A stretch of DNA of 48,101 nt from Lachnospiraceae bacterium (GCA_024696945.1 JAILGF010000014.1:1-48101), one strand, 5' to 3'. Positions 15,807 to 24,545 are shown, counted from the stretch's first letter. Notes: a model not told the origin generated them from the letters alone. Translations and numbers: made by a program.

Positions 15807-16890
15807 ATAGCTTTAATTCCAGATTTTCTGCTTTTTCCGCATCATCCAGCATCTTTCCTATGATGCCTGACTGCAGCCTTGCATCAAGTACATCGTCTGC
15901 CGATGCCTTATCATACTCAATACGCAGAAGCCTGATTGTCTTATCAAGGTTTTCCGAGATTATATCCAAGCACTCCTTACTGTTAGGGGTGTCTATTCCG
16001 TTTTCCTGGATTTTATCGTAAAGCTCCAGTGTTTTCTGCGTTTCGGGCAGATAAAAGAACTTCACCTTAGAAAGGATCGTTCTGTTTCCCGTCTTAATAA
16101 GCGCATCGATCAGTTTATTTATCTCTGCGGTCTTATCACAGATTACGGAATCCGTAATGTTACCGGTACTGAGCTTAAGCTCCTGCTCATTTTTTTCGGC
16201 CGGCATCTCAGGCTCCGTTGTCAGCCCTAAGGTCGGGATTTCAACGCTCTTCTTTTTCGAGAAGAATTTCTTTATTTTAGAGATATTGAAGATCCCAAGT
16301 CCAAGCGATGCGGCAACCCCTATCAAAGCAGCCACGGGGCTAAACGAAAGGGTACAGATAACACCTGTAATACCTGCGGTAAGCATTCCGGCCAGATTGA
16401 GCATTACCCCTGAAGATGATCCTGCTTCTGTAATAGTTGCAGTCAGATCTGCTTCCTGTTTCCCCGAAGATGCTGTAATTGCCTCCACGGATGAACGCTT
16501 TCTAAAATACTGGTAGATTGCATACTTAAGATATGAATTCTCAAAATCCGTCGTAGAATCATCAAACTTCACATCCTCCACGCACCTGTCACATACCAGA
16601 ACCGTATCGGATATTGCCGTCCACTCGAGTCCGTGCAGTATAACCTTCTTTCCCTCAGAGAATTCTATATCCTTCTTTTCATCCTTCTCGTATTCGATAA
16701 CCGGGCGGATCCACAGGGTCGTATCCGAACAGTAAGTTCCGTTCCTGTCCACGGTTCCTTCATCATTTACAAAACCGCATCTCTTCGGTCCCAGCTCCCT
16801 GCTGCTCTCTATCCAAAAGCGCCTGTTCGGGTTCGGGAGCACAAATTTATGTTTCTCGTATTCTTCCTCTTTTAATATCCTATACTTCAC
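15805..16890 (-). CDS. Membrane protein with an XpaC-like C-terminal domain
   Basis: A 361-residue protein of unknown role. Residues 1-100 are soluble and contain CSDTTLWIRPVI, reminiscent of DUF6273-type domains. A hydrophobic alanine/glycine-rich stretch (about 157-203) can form one or two membrane spans. The C-terminal helical part (about 250-350, KVKFFYLPETQKTLELYDKI) resembles the XpaC/YceN family, named for 5-bromo-4-chloroindolyl-phosphate hydrolysis and often found with TelA-like proteins. The start is a GTG at 16890 with a distant AAAGGA site, so it is uncertain. It lies 61 bases after the zinc-ribbon gene and may share its promoter. Confidence 0.7.
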   Translation of the reverse strand: MKYRILKEEEYEKHKFVLPNPNRRFWIESSRELGPKRCGFVNDEGTVDRNGTYCSDTTLWIRPVIEYEKDEKKDIEFSEGKKVILHGLEWTAISDTVLVCDRCVEDVKFDDSTTDFENSYLKYAIYQYFRKRSSVEAITASSGKQEADLTATITEAGSSSGVMLNLAGMLTAGITGVICTLSFSPVAALIGVAASLGLGIFNISKIKKFFSKKKSVEIPTLGLTTEPEMPAEKNEQELKLSTGNITDSVICDKTAEINKLIDALIKTGNRTILSKVKFFYLPETQKTLELYDKIQENGIDTPNSKECLDIISENLDKTIRLLRIEYDKASADDVLDARLQSGIIGKMLDDAEKAENLELKL

Positions 16891-16951
16891 GTCTCGCGGC
16901 GCCCGTCCTTTCTCTCATACATACAGGTTCCGATTCTTTGGTATAAAGATT

Positions 16952-17845
16952 TTACAATCCAAACAGTTTATATAGGAAGTAACCTGCAATAAGCAACAGG
17001 ATAAGCACAATTGCCAACGGAATAACCTTCTTCCAGGTATCCGACTTCTCCTTAGGTGCCGCATCAAACGATCCTCTGCTGTAAGGTGAGGAATACGGTG
17101 TTGTTTCAAAGGAGCTCTCGGTATTTGTCCTGTACTCATCATAATGGTTGTTCACCGTTGTACTGAACATCTTCGACTTTCCTGTTTCATTTGACTGGCT
17201 CTGCTCCCTTTTCTCGCGTACGGTTGCATTATCAAGGCCATATCTTGTCGGAACTATGGTCTGATCCGGTTCAGGCTTAGGGCGCTTCTCGGACATGACA
17301 AAAGGCTTTTCAGGCTCTGAGCTAAAACGGTATTGACGTTCCTTCTTATATAAACCGCTGTTCTCCGGAGCCTCGTCAATACTTGGAGGAGCAGGTTCTT
17401 CGTTTTTCTCGTCTTCTTGATTTTCCTTGTTTGTAATTTCCTCTATTATTGTACTGCTTTCTTCCTGTATAACCGACTTTTCGGAATTTTCGTCAGTGTT
17501 TTTTTCTTCATCAGAACCTTCCTTGACTGTTTCATTATCCTTAGAAGCAGCTTTATCCTTCGTATCTTCATCTTCATTAAGAAACTTCTTAAATTCCTTA
17601 AAGGAAGCATTCGGATCAAATGGTTCCTTGCTCTTCTCTGCTTCCTTCTCCTCTTCGGAAACGGGATTATTCTTCAGAAACTGCTCCAGACGTGATACCT
17701 TGTCCTTTTTTTGCAGCATCTGAGACTCTGCATAAGCTATACCGCACACCGGACACACCAGGGCGCTGAAGACCTTAACAGCTCCGCAGTTTAAGCATTT
17801 ATCCTCTTCAGTAGAATACCCCTTGTAAGAATCCTGATTACCCAT
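16952..17845 (-). CDS. Zinc-ribbon, acidic-linker, C-terminally anchored membrane protein
   Basis: Function unknown. The 297 residues comprise an N-terminal zinc ribbon with Cys pairs at about 17/20 and 31/34 (CLNCG and CPVCG), a long highly charged low-complexity stretch rich in Glu, Lys and Ser (about 45-250), and a single C-terminal membrane span (about 275-295, VIPLAIVLILLLIAGYFLY). This is the layout of a tail-anchored cytoplasmic adaptor. An AAAGGGGG site precedes the ATG. Its promoter is divergent from that of the UDP-glucose dehydrogenase gene and overlaps one GACGC palindrome. Confidence 0.75.
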   Translation of the reverse strand: MGNQDSYKGYSTEEDKCLNCGAVKVFSALVCPVCGIAYAESQMLQKKDKVSRLEQFLKNNPVSEEEKEAEKSKEPFDPNASFKEFKKFLNEDEDTKDKAASKDNETVKEGSDEEKNTDENSEKSVIQEESSTIIEEITNKENQEDEKNEEPAPPSIDEAPENSGLYKKERQYRFSSEPEKPFVMSEKRPKPEPDQTIVPTRYGLDNATVREKREQSQSNETGKSKMFSTTVNNHYDEYRTNTESSFETTPYSSPYSRGSFDAAPKEKSDTWKKVIPLAIVLILLLIAGYFLYKLFGL

Positions 17846-17894
17846 CTAAAAGCCCCCTTTCACATACTCTTCCCTGACCCAATACTTAAGGTTT

Positions 17895-17923
17895 ATGATA
17901 GCATAAAAGACGCATAGCGTCAA
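17895..17923 (-). promoter_or_regulatory. Promoter of the zinc-ribbon gene
   Basis: Minus strand TTGACG (complement 17918-17923), 17-base spacer, TATCAT (complement 17895-17900). The -35 overlaps the palindrome at 17909-17921. Confidence 0.75.
17909..17921. promoter_or_regulatory. GACGC-ATA-GCGTC palindrome, site 1
   Basis: Operator-like inverted repeat lying between the -35 boxes of the two divergent promoters. It matches the half-sites of site 2 at 17993-18007; the centres are about 85 bases apart. Confidence 0.65.
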
Positions 17924-17939
17924 GAAATAGAAAAAGGTG

Positions 17940-17968
17940 TTGCATTTCGTAACGAACTATGCTATTAT
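17940..17968 (+). promoter_or_regulatory. Promoter of the HTH-Ugd gene
   Basis: TTGCAT (17940-17945), 17 bases, TATTAT (17963-17968), with TG one base before the -10. Confidence 0.78.
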
Positions 17969-17992
17969 ACCAGTGTCAAGCCACAAACTATT

Positions 17993-18007
17993 GACGCTAT
18001 CAGCGTC
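17993..18007. promoter_or_regulatory. GACGC-TATCA-GCGTC palindrome, site 2
   Basis: Same half-sites as site 1, placed about 25 bases after the -10 of the ugd promoter, where a bound protein would block transcription. It is a candidate site for the XRE domain encoded by the next gene. Confidence 0.65.
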
Positions 18008-18049
18008 ATTGTTAAAAATTTACACATTTTCATATAAAAAGGATGGACA

Positions 18050-19549
18050 ATGCAGATGGAACATTTGTCATTAAAACTATTATCAGAAACCGTAATAAAC
18101 AGGAGAAAATCCAAGAAACTCTCCCAGACAGCTCTTGCAAAAGAAACAGGCATCAACCGTTCGATACTTTCACGTTTAGAGCTTATGGACTATACTCCCT
18201 CGGTAGATCAGCTGCTCTCGCTCTCATCCGTGCTTGATTTTAAGCTGTCGGATGTCCTTACCGAAGACTCTGTAGAAACCGTAAGAGTAAGTAAAAAGAA
18301 AATTGCCGTAGCCGGTACCGGGTATGTGGGACTTTCCCTCGCAGTACTCCTTTCACAGCACAATGATGTAACCGCAGTTGACATAGTCCCTGAAAAAGTA
18401 GACAAGCTTAATAACTGGCAGTCCCCCATTCAGGATGACTATATAGAAAAGTTCCTTAAGGAGCACGAGGAACGTAAGCTTTCCCTTAAATCTACAACCG
18501 ATGCAAAAAAAGCCTACGCTTCAGCAGATTTTATTATCATCGCCGCTCCCACGAACTATGATCCCAAGACAAACTTTTTCGATTGCAGCGCCGTAGAATC
18601 GGTACTTTCCGCAATAAAAGACGCTACCGCCAAAGCAAAGAACAAGCCTGCCATCGTCATAAAATCAACCGTCCCGGTCGGCTATACAAAGCATATAAGA
18701 GAAAAGACCGGAATGGACAATATCATTTTCAGCCCCGAATTCTTAAGAGAATCCAAAGCGTTGTATGATAACCTCTATCCCAGCCGTATTATAGTCGGAA
18801 GCGATGAGAAAAACCGTAAGGCCGCCGAAACCTTTGCCGATCTCTTAAAGCAGGGCGCGATAAAGACTTCCGTTCCCATCTTGTTTATGGAAACCACCGA
18901 AGCCGAAGCCACAAAGCTTTTTGTAAACACCTATCTGGCACTCCGCGTTTCCTACTTTAATGAATTGGATACTTATGCCGAGGTCAAAAACCTAAATACC
19001 GCCTCCATCATAAAGGGCATATGCCTTGACCCCAGAGTCGGTGACTATTACAATAACCCTTCCTTCGGTTACGGCGGATACTGTCTGCCTAAGGATACAA
19101 AACAGCTCCTGGCAAATTATCAAGATGTGCCCGAAAACCTTATCCAGGCGATTGTAGAATCCAACCGTACAAGAAAGGATTTTATTGCCGACCGAGTATT
19201 GGAAATAGCGGGAAGTTATACCGCATCGGCAGGATATAACTCAACTCAGGAGAAAAAACAGAAAGAGATAGTTGTAGGTGTATACCGACTTACCATGAAG
19301 AGTAACTCCGATAATTTCCGTCAGTCTTCCATCCAAGGTGTTATGAAGAGGATAAAAGCAAAAGGCGCCACAGTAGTAATCTATGAACCCACACTCGAAA
19401 ACGGGACCACCTTCTTCGGTTCACTGGTTGTCAATGATATAAAGAAGTTTAAAAGGATGTGCGGATGCATAATCGCCAACCGCTATGACACAATACTGGA
19501 TGACGTCAAGGACAAGGTTTATACCAGAGACCTTTTCCAAAGAGACTAA
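18050..19549 (+). CDS. ugd: UDP-glucose 6-dehydrogenase fused to an N-terminal XRE-type HTH domain
   Basis: Oxidises UDP-glucose to UDP-glucuronate with two NAD+. Residues 1-72 are a Cro/C1-type helix-turn-helix ([38 protein letters not shown]). A short linker follows, and then the dehydrogenase: Rossmann motif GTGYVGL (89-95), STVPVGYT (about 206-213), SPEFLRES (about 228-235), and the catalytic Cys345 in [10 protein letters not shown]. The enzyme part is complete to residue 499. The reading frame is unbroken across both parts and one AAGGATGG site serves the start at 18050, so this is a real fusion. The epimerase gene follows 31 bases later. Two matching palindromes in its promoter region suggest autoregulation. 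Confidence 0.92.
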   Translation: MQMEHLSLKLLSETVINRRKSKKLSQTALAKETGINRSILSRLELMDYTPSVDQLLSLSSVLDFKLSDVLTEDSVETVRVSKKKIAVAGTGYVGLSLAVLLSQHNDVTAVDIVPEKVDKLNNWQSPIQDDYIEKFLKEHEERKLSLKSTTDAKKAYASADFIIIAAPTNYDPKTNFFDCSAVESVLSAIKDATAKAKNKPAIVIKSTVPVGYTKHIREKTGMDNIIFSPEFLRESKALYDNLYPSRIIVGSDEKNRKAAETFADLLKQGAIKTSVPILFMETTEAEATKLFVNTYLALRVSYFNELDTYAEVKNLNTASIIKGICLDPRVGDYYNNPSFGYGGYCLPKDTKQLLANYQDVPENLIQAIVESNRTRKDFIADRVLEIAGSYTASAGYNSTQEKKQKEIVVGVYRLTMKSNSDNFRQSSIQGVMKRIKAKGATVVIYEPTLENGTTFFGSLVVNDIKKFKRMCGCIIANRYDTILDDVKDKVYTRDLFQRD

Positions 19550-19580
19550 TTTCAAAGAAACTAAAAGAAGGACAATAATA

Positions 19581-20645
19581 ATGAATAAAATAGATTTGAA
19601 CAACAAAACAATATTAGTTACAGGCTGTCCCGGCTTTATCGGTGCCAATCTTGTAATACGTCTTTTGGACGAACTTAAGGGAGGTACCATCGTCTCCCTT
19701 GATAACATGAACGATTATTATGACCCCGTCTTAAAAGAGTATCGTCTTGGACTCGTAGAGAAGGCAGCCGAAAAAGCAAGCGTTTCCCATAGCTTCGTTA
19801 AGGGCTCCATAGGGGACAAAGCGTTAATAGATGGACTTTTTGAAGAATACCATTTTGATGCGGTAGTTAATCTTGCAGCGCAAGCGGGCGTTCGTTATTC
19901 GATCGACCACCCCGATGTATATATCGAGTCCAATATCATTGGCTTTTACAACATCTTGGAAGCCTGTAGGAACCATCCCGTAGAACATTTAGTATATGCA
20001 AGCTCCAGTTCGGTTTACGGCGGAAACAAAAAGGTTCCTTTCGCTACCGAAGACAAGGTGGATAATCCGGTATCACTATATGCCGCAACAAAAAAAAGCA
20101 ATGAGCTCCTCGCCCATGCTTACAGCAAACTTTATAATATTCCTTCTACAGGACTTCGCTTCTTTACCGTTTACGGACCAGCGGGCCGACCTGACATGTT
20201 CTATTTCAGCGCAACCCAGAAACTGGTAAAGGGCGAAACAATTAAAATCTTCAATTATGGAAATATGAAGAGGGACTTCACCTATATAGACGACATCGTT
20301 GAAGGAGTACTACGTGTAATGCAGGGCGCCCCCGAGAAAAAGAATGGCGAAGATGGTCTGCCCATTCCGCCTTATGCGGTATACAACATCGGCGGAGGAC
20401 AACCGGAAAACCTTCTAGACTATATTAGCACCCTTCAAGAGGAACTTGTCAATGCGGGAGTCCTCCCCAAGGACTACGATTTTGAAGCGCATCGTGAGCT
20501 TGTCGGAATGCAGCCCGGAGATGTCCCCATCACTTACGCTGACTCTTCAGCGCTTGAGCGTGATTATGGATTTACTCCTAAGATAACTATACGTGATGGT
20601 CTTAGAAAATTCTGTATGTGGTTCAAGGAATACTATTGTTCGTAA
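19581..20645 (+). CDS. UDP-glucuronate 4-epimerase (NAD-dependent epimerase/dehydratase)
   Basis: Interconverts UDP-glucuronate and UDP-galacturonate, the step after Ugd. The 354 residues have the nucleotide motif TGCPGFIG (14-21), the family NMNDYYDPVLK stretch that marks GlcA epimerases (CapI/LpsL type), the NLAAQAGVRYSI segment, the catalytic YAATK and the substrate loop RFFTVYGPAGRPDM. The start at 19581 has a GAAGGA site; the upstream in-frame extension overlaps ugd and is rejected. It is the last gene of the operon, with hairpins and a terminator following. Confidence 0.92.
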   Translation: MNKIDLNNKTILVTGCPGFIGANLVIRLLDELKGGTIVSLDNMNDYYDPVLKEYRLGLVEKAAEKASVSHSFVKGSIGDKALIDGLFEEYHFDAVVNLAAQAGVRYSIDHPDVYIESNIIGFYNILEACRNHPVEHLVYASSSSVYGGNKKVPFATEDKVDNPVSLYAATKKSNELLAHAYSKLYNIPSTGLRFFTVYGPAGRPDMFYFSATQKLVKGETIKIFNYGNMKRDFTYIDDIVEGVLRVMQGAPEKKNGEDGLPIPPYAVYNIGGGQPENLLDYISTLQEELVNAGVLPKDYDFEAHRELVGMQPGDVPITYADSSALERDYGFTPKITIRDGLRKFCMWFKEYYCS

Positions 20646-20768
20646 TGCTCATAGCGCTAAACAAGCTTTACCACAAACTGTGCAAGAGCCATTATACATA
20701 TCACCGTGCGATATTATAAAGTTTTTTATTGCCATTTTTACATGCTGATATAGTCAATGTCACCTCGA

Positions 20769-20846
20769 AAACGCTTTCAGCGTTTCCTCGGTAACAAAAT
20801 GATGCTACGCATCTCATTTCAGTCGGGGCTTGTACTCCGACTGAAA
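20769..20846. other. Row of stem-loops after the epimerase gene
   Basis: Three close inverted repeats: AAACGCT-TTC-AGCGTTT (20769-20785), GATGC-TAC-GCATC (20801-20813) and TTTCAGTCGG/CCGACTGAAA (20817-20846). They precede the terminator at 20851. The 20646-20768 part shows no gene. Confidence 0.6.
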
Positions 20847-20850
20847 CAAA

Positions 20851-20900
20851 GATCTCCCCCCACCTTCGCTACGCTATGAGGTGGGGGATATCTTTTATTT
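20851..20900 (+). terminator. Terminator of the ugd operon
   Basis: ATCTCCCCCCACCT pairs with AGGTGGGGGATAT across a 12-base loop and is followed by TTTTATTTT. It also faces the Ig-like remnant on the minus strand. Confidence 0.85.
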
Positions 20901-20902
20901 TG

Positions 20903-21060
20903 TTATAAACCTGTATATTTCAATAATGCTTCGTTAGATGTAACCTTATTACCATCCTTATCCGTAATTACACATCTGAGGCTCATTCCGTCCCTATATA
21001 CAGCATATGCTACGGTAATGTCAGCCTTAATCTTGCTGCCCCAGGTTGTCCCAGTCGGCA
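20903..21060 (-). pseudogene. Remnant of a C-terminal Ig-like repeat
   Basis: Minus-strand reading gives WGSKIKADITVAYAVYRDG, then SLRCVITDKDGNKV and an ending SNEALLKYTGL with a stop, the last half of the repeat found at the C-termini of the neighbouring proteins. An extra base near 21050-21052 (GTCCCAG where intact copies have GTCCAG) breaks the frame. Homology stops at about 21060, just beyond the end of the phosphatase gene. No start, signal peptide or ribosome site goes with it. It is probably the tail of a deleted family member. Confidence 0.8.
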
Positions 21061-21083
21061 TAAGAAACCGCCGGAGATTCCTC

Positions 21084-24000
21084 TCAGGCAGCTTCATTCA
21101 ATTCTCTGCTTTTAAGCCATTCACTCCATGAAACTTCATAATTACCTATATGGTTTTCCTGAACATATTCATAAAACAGCCTGACCATTTTATTCCTTTC
21201 GGCATACTTTAAGGCTTTGTAACTGTTAGACTGCTCAGTATAGAAAAGGTAGGCACTTCCGGTCATTGCCTGACGGATAACTATATCTTCCAATGAAACA
21301 TCAGGATTCTTCATCATATCATAAATACACATCAAAGCTCCCGTGCGCCCATGCCCTGCCTGGCAATGGAAATGAAGCCAGACATGATCCATATCCAGTC
21401 CTTTTACGAAATCAATAAAAGTATCCAGCAATTCCACATCCGGCCAGCCGTGATCAACAGCAGTCAGACGAAGGTATCCGAATCCTTCGCTTTCAACCAG
21501 TTCCTGTTCCGAAATAAGGTTCTCCACCAAAACCGTTTCGGATTTACCCTTATCTTCCCCCGACAATGCATAGACCTCAATGGATTTACCGCGGATGGAA
21601 TCAAAAAGCATTTTCTCATTTGTTAATATTTCTTCTTTGGACTTGCCATCGTTTATCATATTTTCAAAACCGTAAAGCGATACAGCCCTGCCATTTATAA
21701 TAGCATGATCTTCGCCGCGAAGATCTATTACATACACCGGATCTCCATCTGCATATGAGCGAAGAGTATTAGCAAAATCATGAAACTGTTGTTCCGAAAA
21801 CTGCGTACTTCCGGAGATGTTGAGGGTATCCATTCCCTTAGTTGACGGTACATAATCAGGATCAACCATATATATTTCATCAAGAGCTTTAAAACTGTAA
21901 CTTCCTTCGGTTAAGAAACGTACATTTTCCAGGCTTTTTTGCCATGCGTTAAAATCATCCCTGTCAATACGCCACATGGGTTTAAAACTCAACTTAGCCG
22001 GATCCGAAACCAGACTTTTCCCCGTCGAGCCATCCGTTACTTTACACCTTACACTCATCCCTATCCTATTCGATGCAAAAGCAACGCTTATTGACGGAGT
22101 AGTTTTAGTGAGCCAGTCCGTCCATGTACTTTGTCCTTCCTCCCTATACTGCCATAAGTACTTGAGATTCCTGCCCTCTGCTTCCACACTAAAATAAGCC
22201 AGAGAAAATTGATTCACCGAAGAGTCCGAAGGCTGTTTCACGATTGCAAAACTATTTTTATAGGTAAGCATAACTGATTTCGAAAAAAGCCTTCTGCCTG
22301 CGGAATCCGTCACAATGCATCTTAATTTCATTTTGTTCCTTTGCGGAGTATATGCAACACTTATCGACGCCTTTGTTTTTGTATTCCAGTCGGTCCAGTC
22401 AGTCTGCCCATCTTCCTTTTTCTGCCATAAATACTTTAATCCTTTTCCTTCAGCCTTCACTTCAAAGTAAGCCAGTTCTCCCTCTTCTACCGTTGTATCG
22501 GCCGGCTGTTTCGTTATCTTTATAAAACCATCAGCCGATTCATTTATACCGGCAATATTGTATGCAGCACGCGAAATGCCAAGTACAGCAGAGTCAAATT
22601 TATCTGCATTTTCAGGGATGTCATATAGTTTTTCGGGATTGTCGGTTATACAGGTATATTGTAAGTTTTCGACTGTAACATTTCCGAACAGATCAATGCT
22701 TATTGCTGCTGACGCGTAGCCCGTAGCACTTAAATTGGCCTGAATATATGGTACCCCGCTTTTGGAAATGCCATAAACCCCTTTATGGCTATGCCCACCA
22801 ACAACGAGCTGAACTTCATCAGGATCCAATCTCATGGCTGTCAAAGCAGAATCCGAATGTGTCAGCAGAACAGTAGCATCGGGGTTCTCAAGCATATTTA
22901 TTTCTTTAATACGCCGGGAAAGGTTATCCAAATTACTATCAACCTTATACAGATTGGAATTTACCTCCCGACTTAGTTCATAATCGACATATCCTATTAT
23001 AGCTATACGAAAACCCGCCTTTTCAACTATCACATAATCTTTAGTAAATCCCACCCGTTCATTTGTTCCCGAATAGTACAGATTCGAAGCTATTACAGGT
23101 ATGGATGGATCACCTTCATATTCACCAATACTGTAAGCCGGGACAGTAGCGTCAGAATCCGCTCCATACTCCGTTATCTCCCATCTAAATTCACGGTTTC
23201 CAACAGTAACTGCATCATATTTCATTTTATCAAGTGCCGCCCTCATTGCAGAACCTTTAAGAATACCCGACACCTTGTCACCATAATAAATATCTCCGCC
23301 GTCAACCAATAAAACATCATCATATTTTGCATCGTTTCTGGCCTTGTCAACTATTTTGGCAATATATGCAAGCCTATACTCAACTGTATCCTCGTTTCCA
23401 TCAGAGGATTCAAACAGACATCCGTGCAGATCACTTGTCTCAAAAACAGCAATCTTCGTGGGGCTGCCATCTGTATAGTACAGTACTGCATTCCCGGAAT
23501 AAACCTCACAACCGTTTGTATTCGTAACCTTGCATCTAAGCTGCATTCCGTTCCTGTATGGTGCATATGCCACACATATCTTTGGTGTAGTCTTCGTAGG
23601 CCAATCGCTCCACTCAGAAGCCCCAACTTCCTTTTTCTGCCATAGATATTTTAGATTGTTTCCCTTTGCTTCTACCTCAAAATATGCCAATTGGTTTACT
23701 GAAGCATAATATGAAACAGGCTGTTTCGAAATATTTATAGTATCATACTTAAGTTCAGCCTCATCCGATATTACCTGTTTTCCATTCTTATCAGTTATGA
23801 TACACCGTAATTTCATTCCATCCCTGCTTGCAAGATAGGCTATGGTAATATCAGGTTTGGTTTTTGTATCCCAATTACTCCAAGCAGACGAACCTGCTTC
23901 TTTTTTTTGCCAAAGATACTTAAGTCCCATACCACTGGCTTTGACAGAAAAATTAGCTATCATCCCCTCGGGTACTGTGGAAGCCTGTGGTTGAACATTT

Positions 24001-24380
24001 ATGATTATCGGGTCATCATAACGAAGAACAACTTCATTCGTTATAATGCTTTGTCCTCTGTTATCCGTTACAATACACCTTAAATTCATTCCATCACGAT
24101 AGCTCGCATATGCCACAGTAATAGCCGCTGTAGTTTTGCTGTTCCAATCACTCCATTCGGCTTTTCCGACTTCCTTTTTCTGCCATAAGTATTTGAGATT
24201 CTTTCCTTTGGCTTTTACTTCAAAGTATGCAAGTTTATTTCTTTCTACCGTAACATTTACCGGTTGTTTTATAATAACAATACCGTCAGCATTGCCTGCA
24301 GATATCAGATTGGTCGGCATTATCCCAAGACAACCCATCATTATCACTATACTCAAAATAATGCAAATAATCTTTTTCAT
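21084..24380 (-). CDS. Secreted bifunctional phosphatase: metallophosphoesterase plus PTP-like phytase with Ig-like repeats
   Basis: A 1098-residue exported protein. The signal peptide is about 1-29. Ig-like repeats fill 34-303, a calcineurin-type phosphoesterase of the 5'-nucleotidase group 307-600, two more repeats 618-800, and a PTP-like phytase 803-1098. Phosphoesterase motifs are SDLHG (316-320), VDGGD (359-363), GNREF (394-398, where the family has GNHE), LTHSD (506-510) and GGHSH (528-532). The phytase part has SGSTQFSE, VYVIDLRGEDH, a general acid in VDHGWP (Asp976) and the P-loop HCQAGHGRTG (Cys1006, Arg1012). Relatives remove phosphates from inositol hexakisphosphate by a Cys-phosphate intermediate. 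Phosphate release from phytate and nucleotides outside the cell is the likely role. It has its own promoter and a GGAGG site. Confidence 0.9.
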   Translation of the reverse strand: MKKIICIILSIVIMMGCLGIMPTNLISAGNADGIVIIKQPVNVTVERNKLAYFEVKAKGKNLKYLWQKKEVGKAEWSDWNSKTTAAITVAYASYRDGMNLRCIVTDNRGQSIITNEVVLRYDDPIIINVQPQASTVPEGMIANFSVKASGMGLKYLWQKKEAGSSAWSNWDTKTKPDITIAYLASRDGMKLRCIITDKNGKQVISDEAELKYDTINISKQPVSYYASVNQLAYFEVEAKGNNLKYLWQKKEVGASEWSDWPTKTTPKICVAYAPYRNGMQLRCKVTNTNGCEVYSGNAVLYYTDGSPTKIAVFETSDLHGCLFESSDGNEDTVEYRLAYIAKIVDKARNDAKYDDVLLVDGGDIYYGDKVSGILKGSAMRAALDKMKYDAVTVGNREFRWEITEYGADSDATVPAYSIGEYEGDPSIPVIASNLYYSGTNERVGFTKDYVIVEKAGFRIAIIGYVDYELSREVNSNLYKVDSNLDNLSRRIKEINMLENPDATVLLTHSDSALTAMRLDPDEVQLVVGGHSHKGVYGISKSGVPYIQANLSATGYASAAISIDLFGNVTVENLQYTCITDNPEKLYDIPENADKFDSAVLGISRAAYNIAGINESADGFIKITKQPADTTVEEGELAYFEVKAEGKGLKYLWQKKEDGQTDWTDWNTKTKASISVAYTPQRNKMKLRCIVTDSAGRRLFSKSVMLTYKNSFAIVKQPSDSSVNQFSLAYFSVEAEGRNLKYLWQYREEGQSTWTDWLTKTTPSISVAFASNRIGMSVRCKVTDGSTGKSLVSDPAKLSFKPMWRIDRDDFNAWQKSLENVRFLTEGSYSFKALDEIYMVDPDYVPSTKGMDTLNISGSTQFSEQQFHDFANTLRSYADGDPVYVIDLRGEDHAIINGRAVSLYGFENMINDGKSKEEILTNEKMLFDSIRGKSIEVYALSGEDKGKSETVLVENLISEQELVESEGFGYLRLTAVDHGWPDVELLDTFIDFVKGLDMDHVWLHFHCQAGHGRTGALMCIYDMMKNPDVSLEDIVIRQAMTGSAYLFYTEQSNSYKALKYAERNKMVRLFYEYVQENHIGNYEVSWSEWLKSRELNEAA
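21981..24281 (-). repeat. Five Ig-like repeats in the phosphatase gene (two blocks)
   Basis: Three units lie at about 23472-24281 and two at about 21981-22529. Between them lies the phosphoesterase. These units carry YLWQKKE in place of YLWQYKE, apart from the last, and are the most divergent of the cluster. Confidence 0.8.
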
Positions 24381-24438
24381 GCAATGCCTCCAAGAAACAA
24401 GTTTGACCGCTACAAGATACCCTTATTCGTTTTGTAAA

Positions 24439-24467
24439 ATGGTACTATGCCTTTATTTATTTGTCAA
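24439..24467 (-). promoter_or_regulatory. Promoter of the phosphatase gene
   Basis: Minus strand TTGACA (complement 24462-24467), 17-base spacer, TACCAT (complement 24439-24444). Confidence 0.75.
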
Positions 24468-24488
24468 GTATAAGATGTTATAACACAA

Positions 24489-24518
24489 GAGCCGCCTGGA
24501 ATCTCTCTCCGGCGGCTC
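24489..24518 (-). terminator. Terminator-like hairpin after LRR protein B
   Basis: GAGCCGCC and GGCGGCTC with a 14-base loop, followed on the minus strand by TTGTGTTAT, a weak T-tract. It lies about 28 bases after the stop of the gene starting at 28139. Confidence 0.7.
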
Positions 24519-24545
24519 ATATTCTCTTAACTTTTCTGTTTCTTT

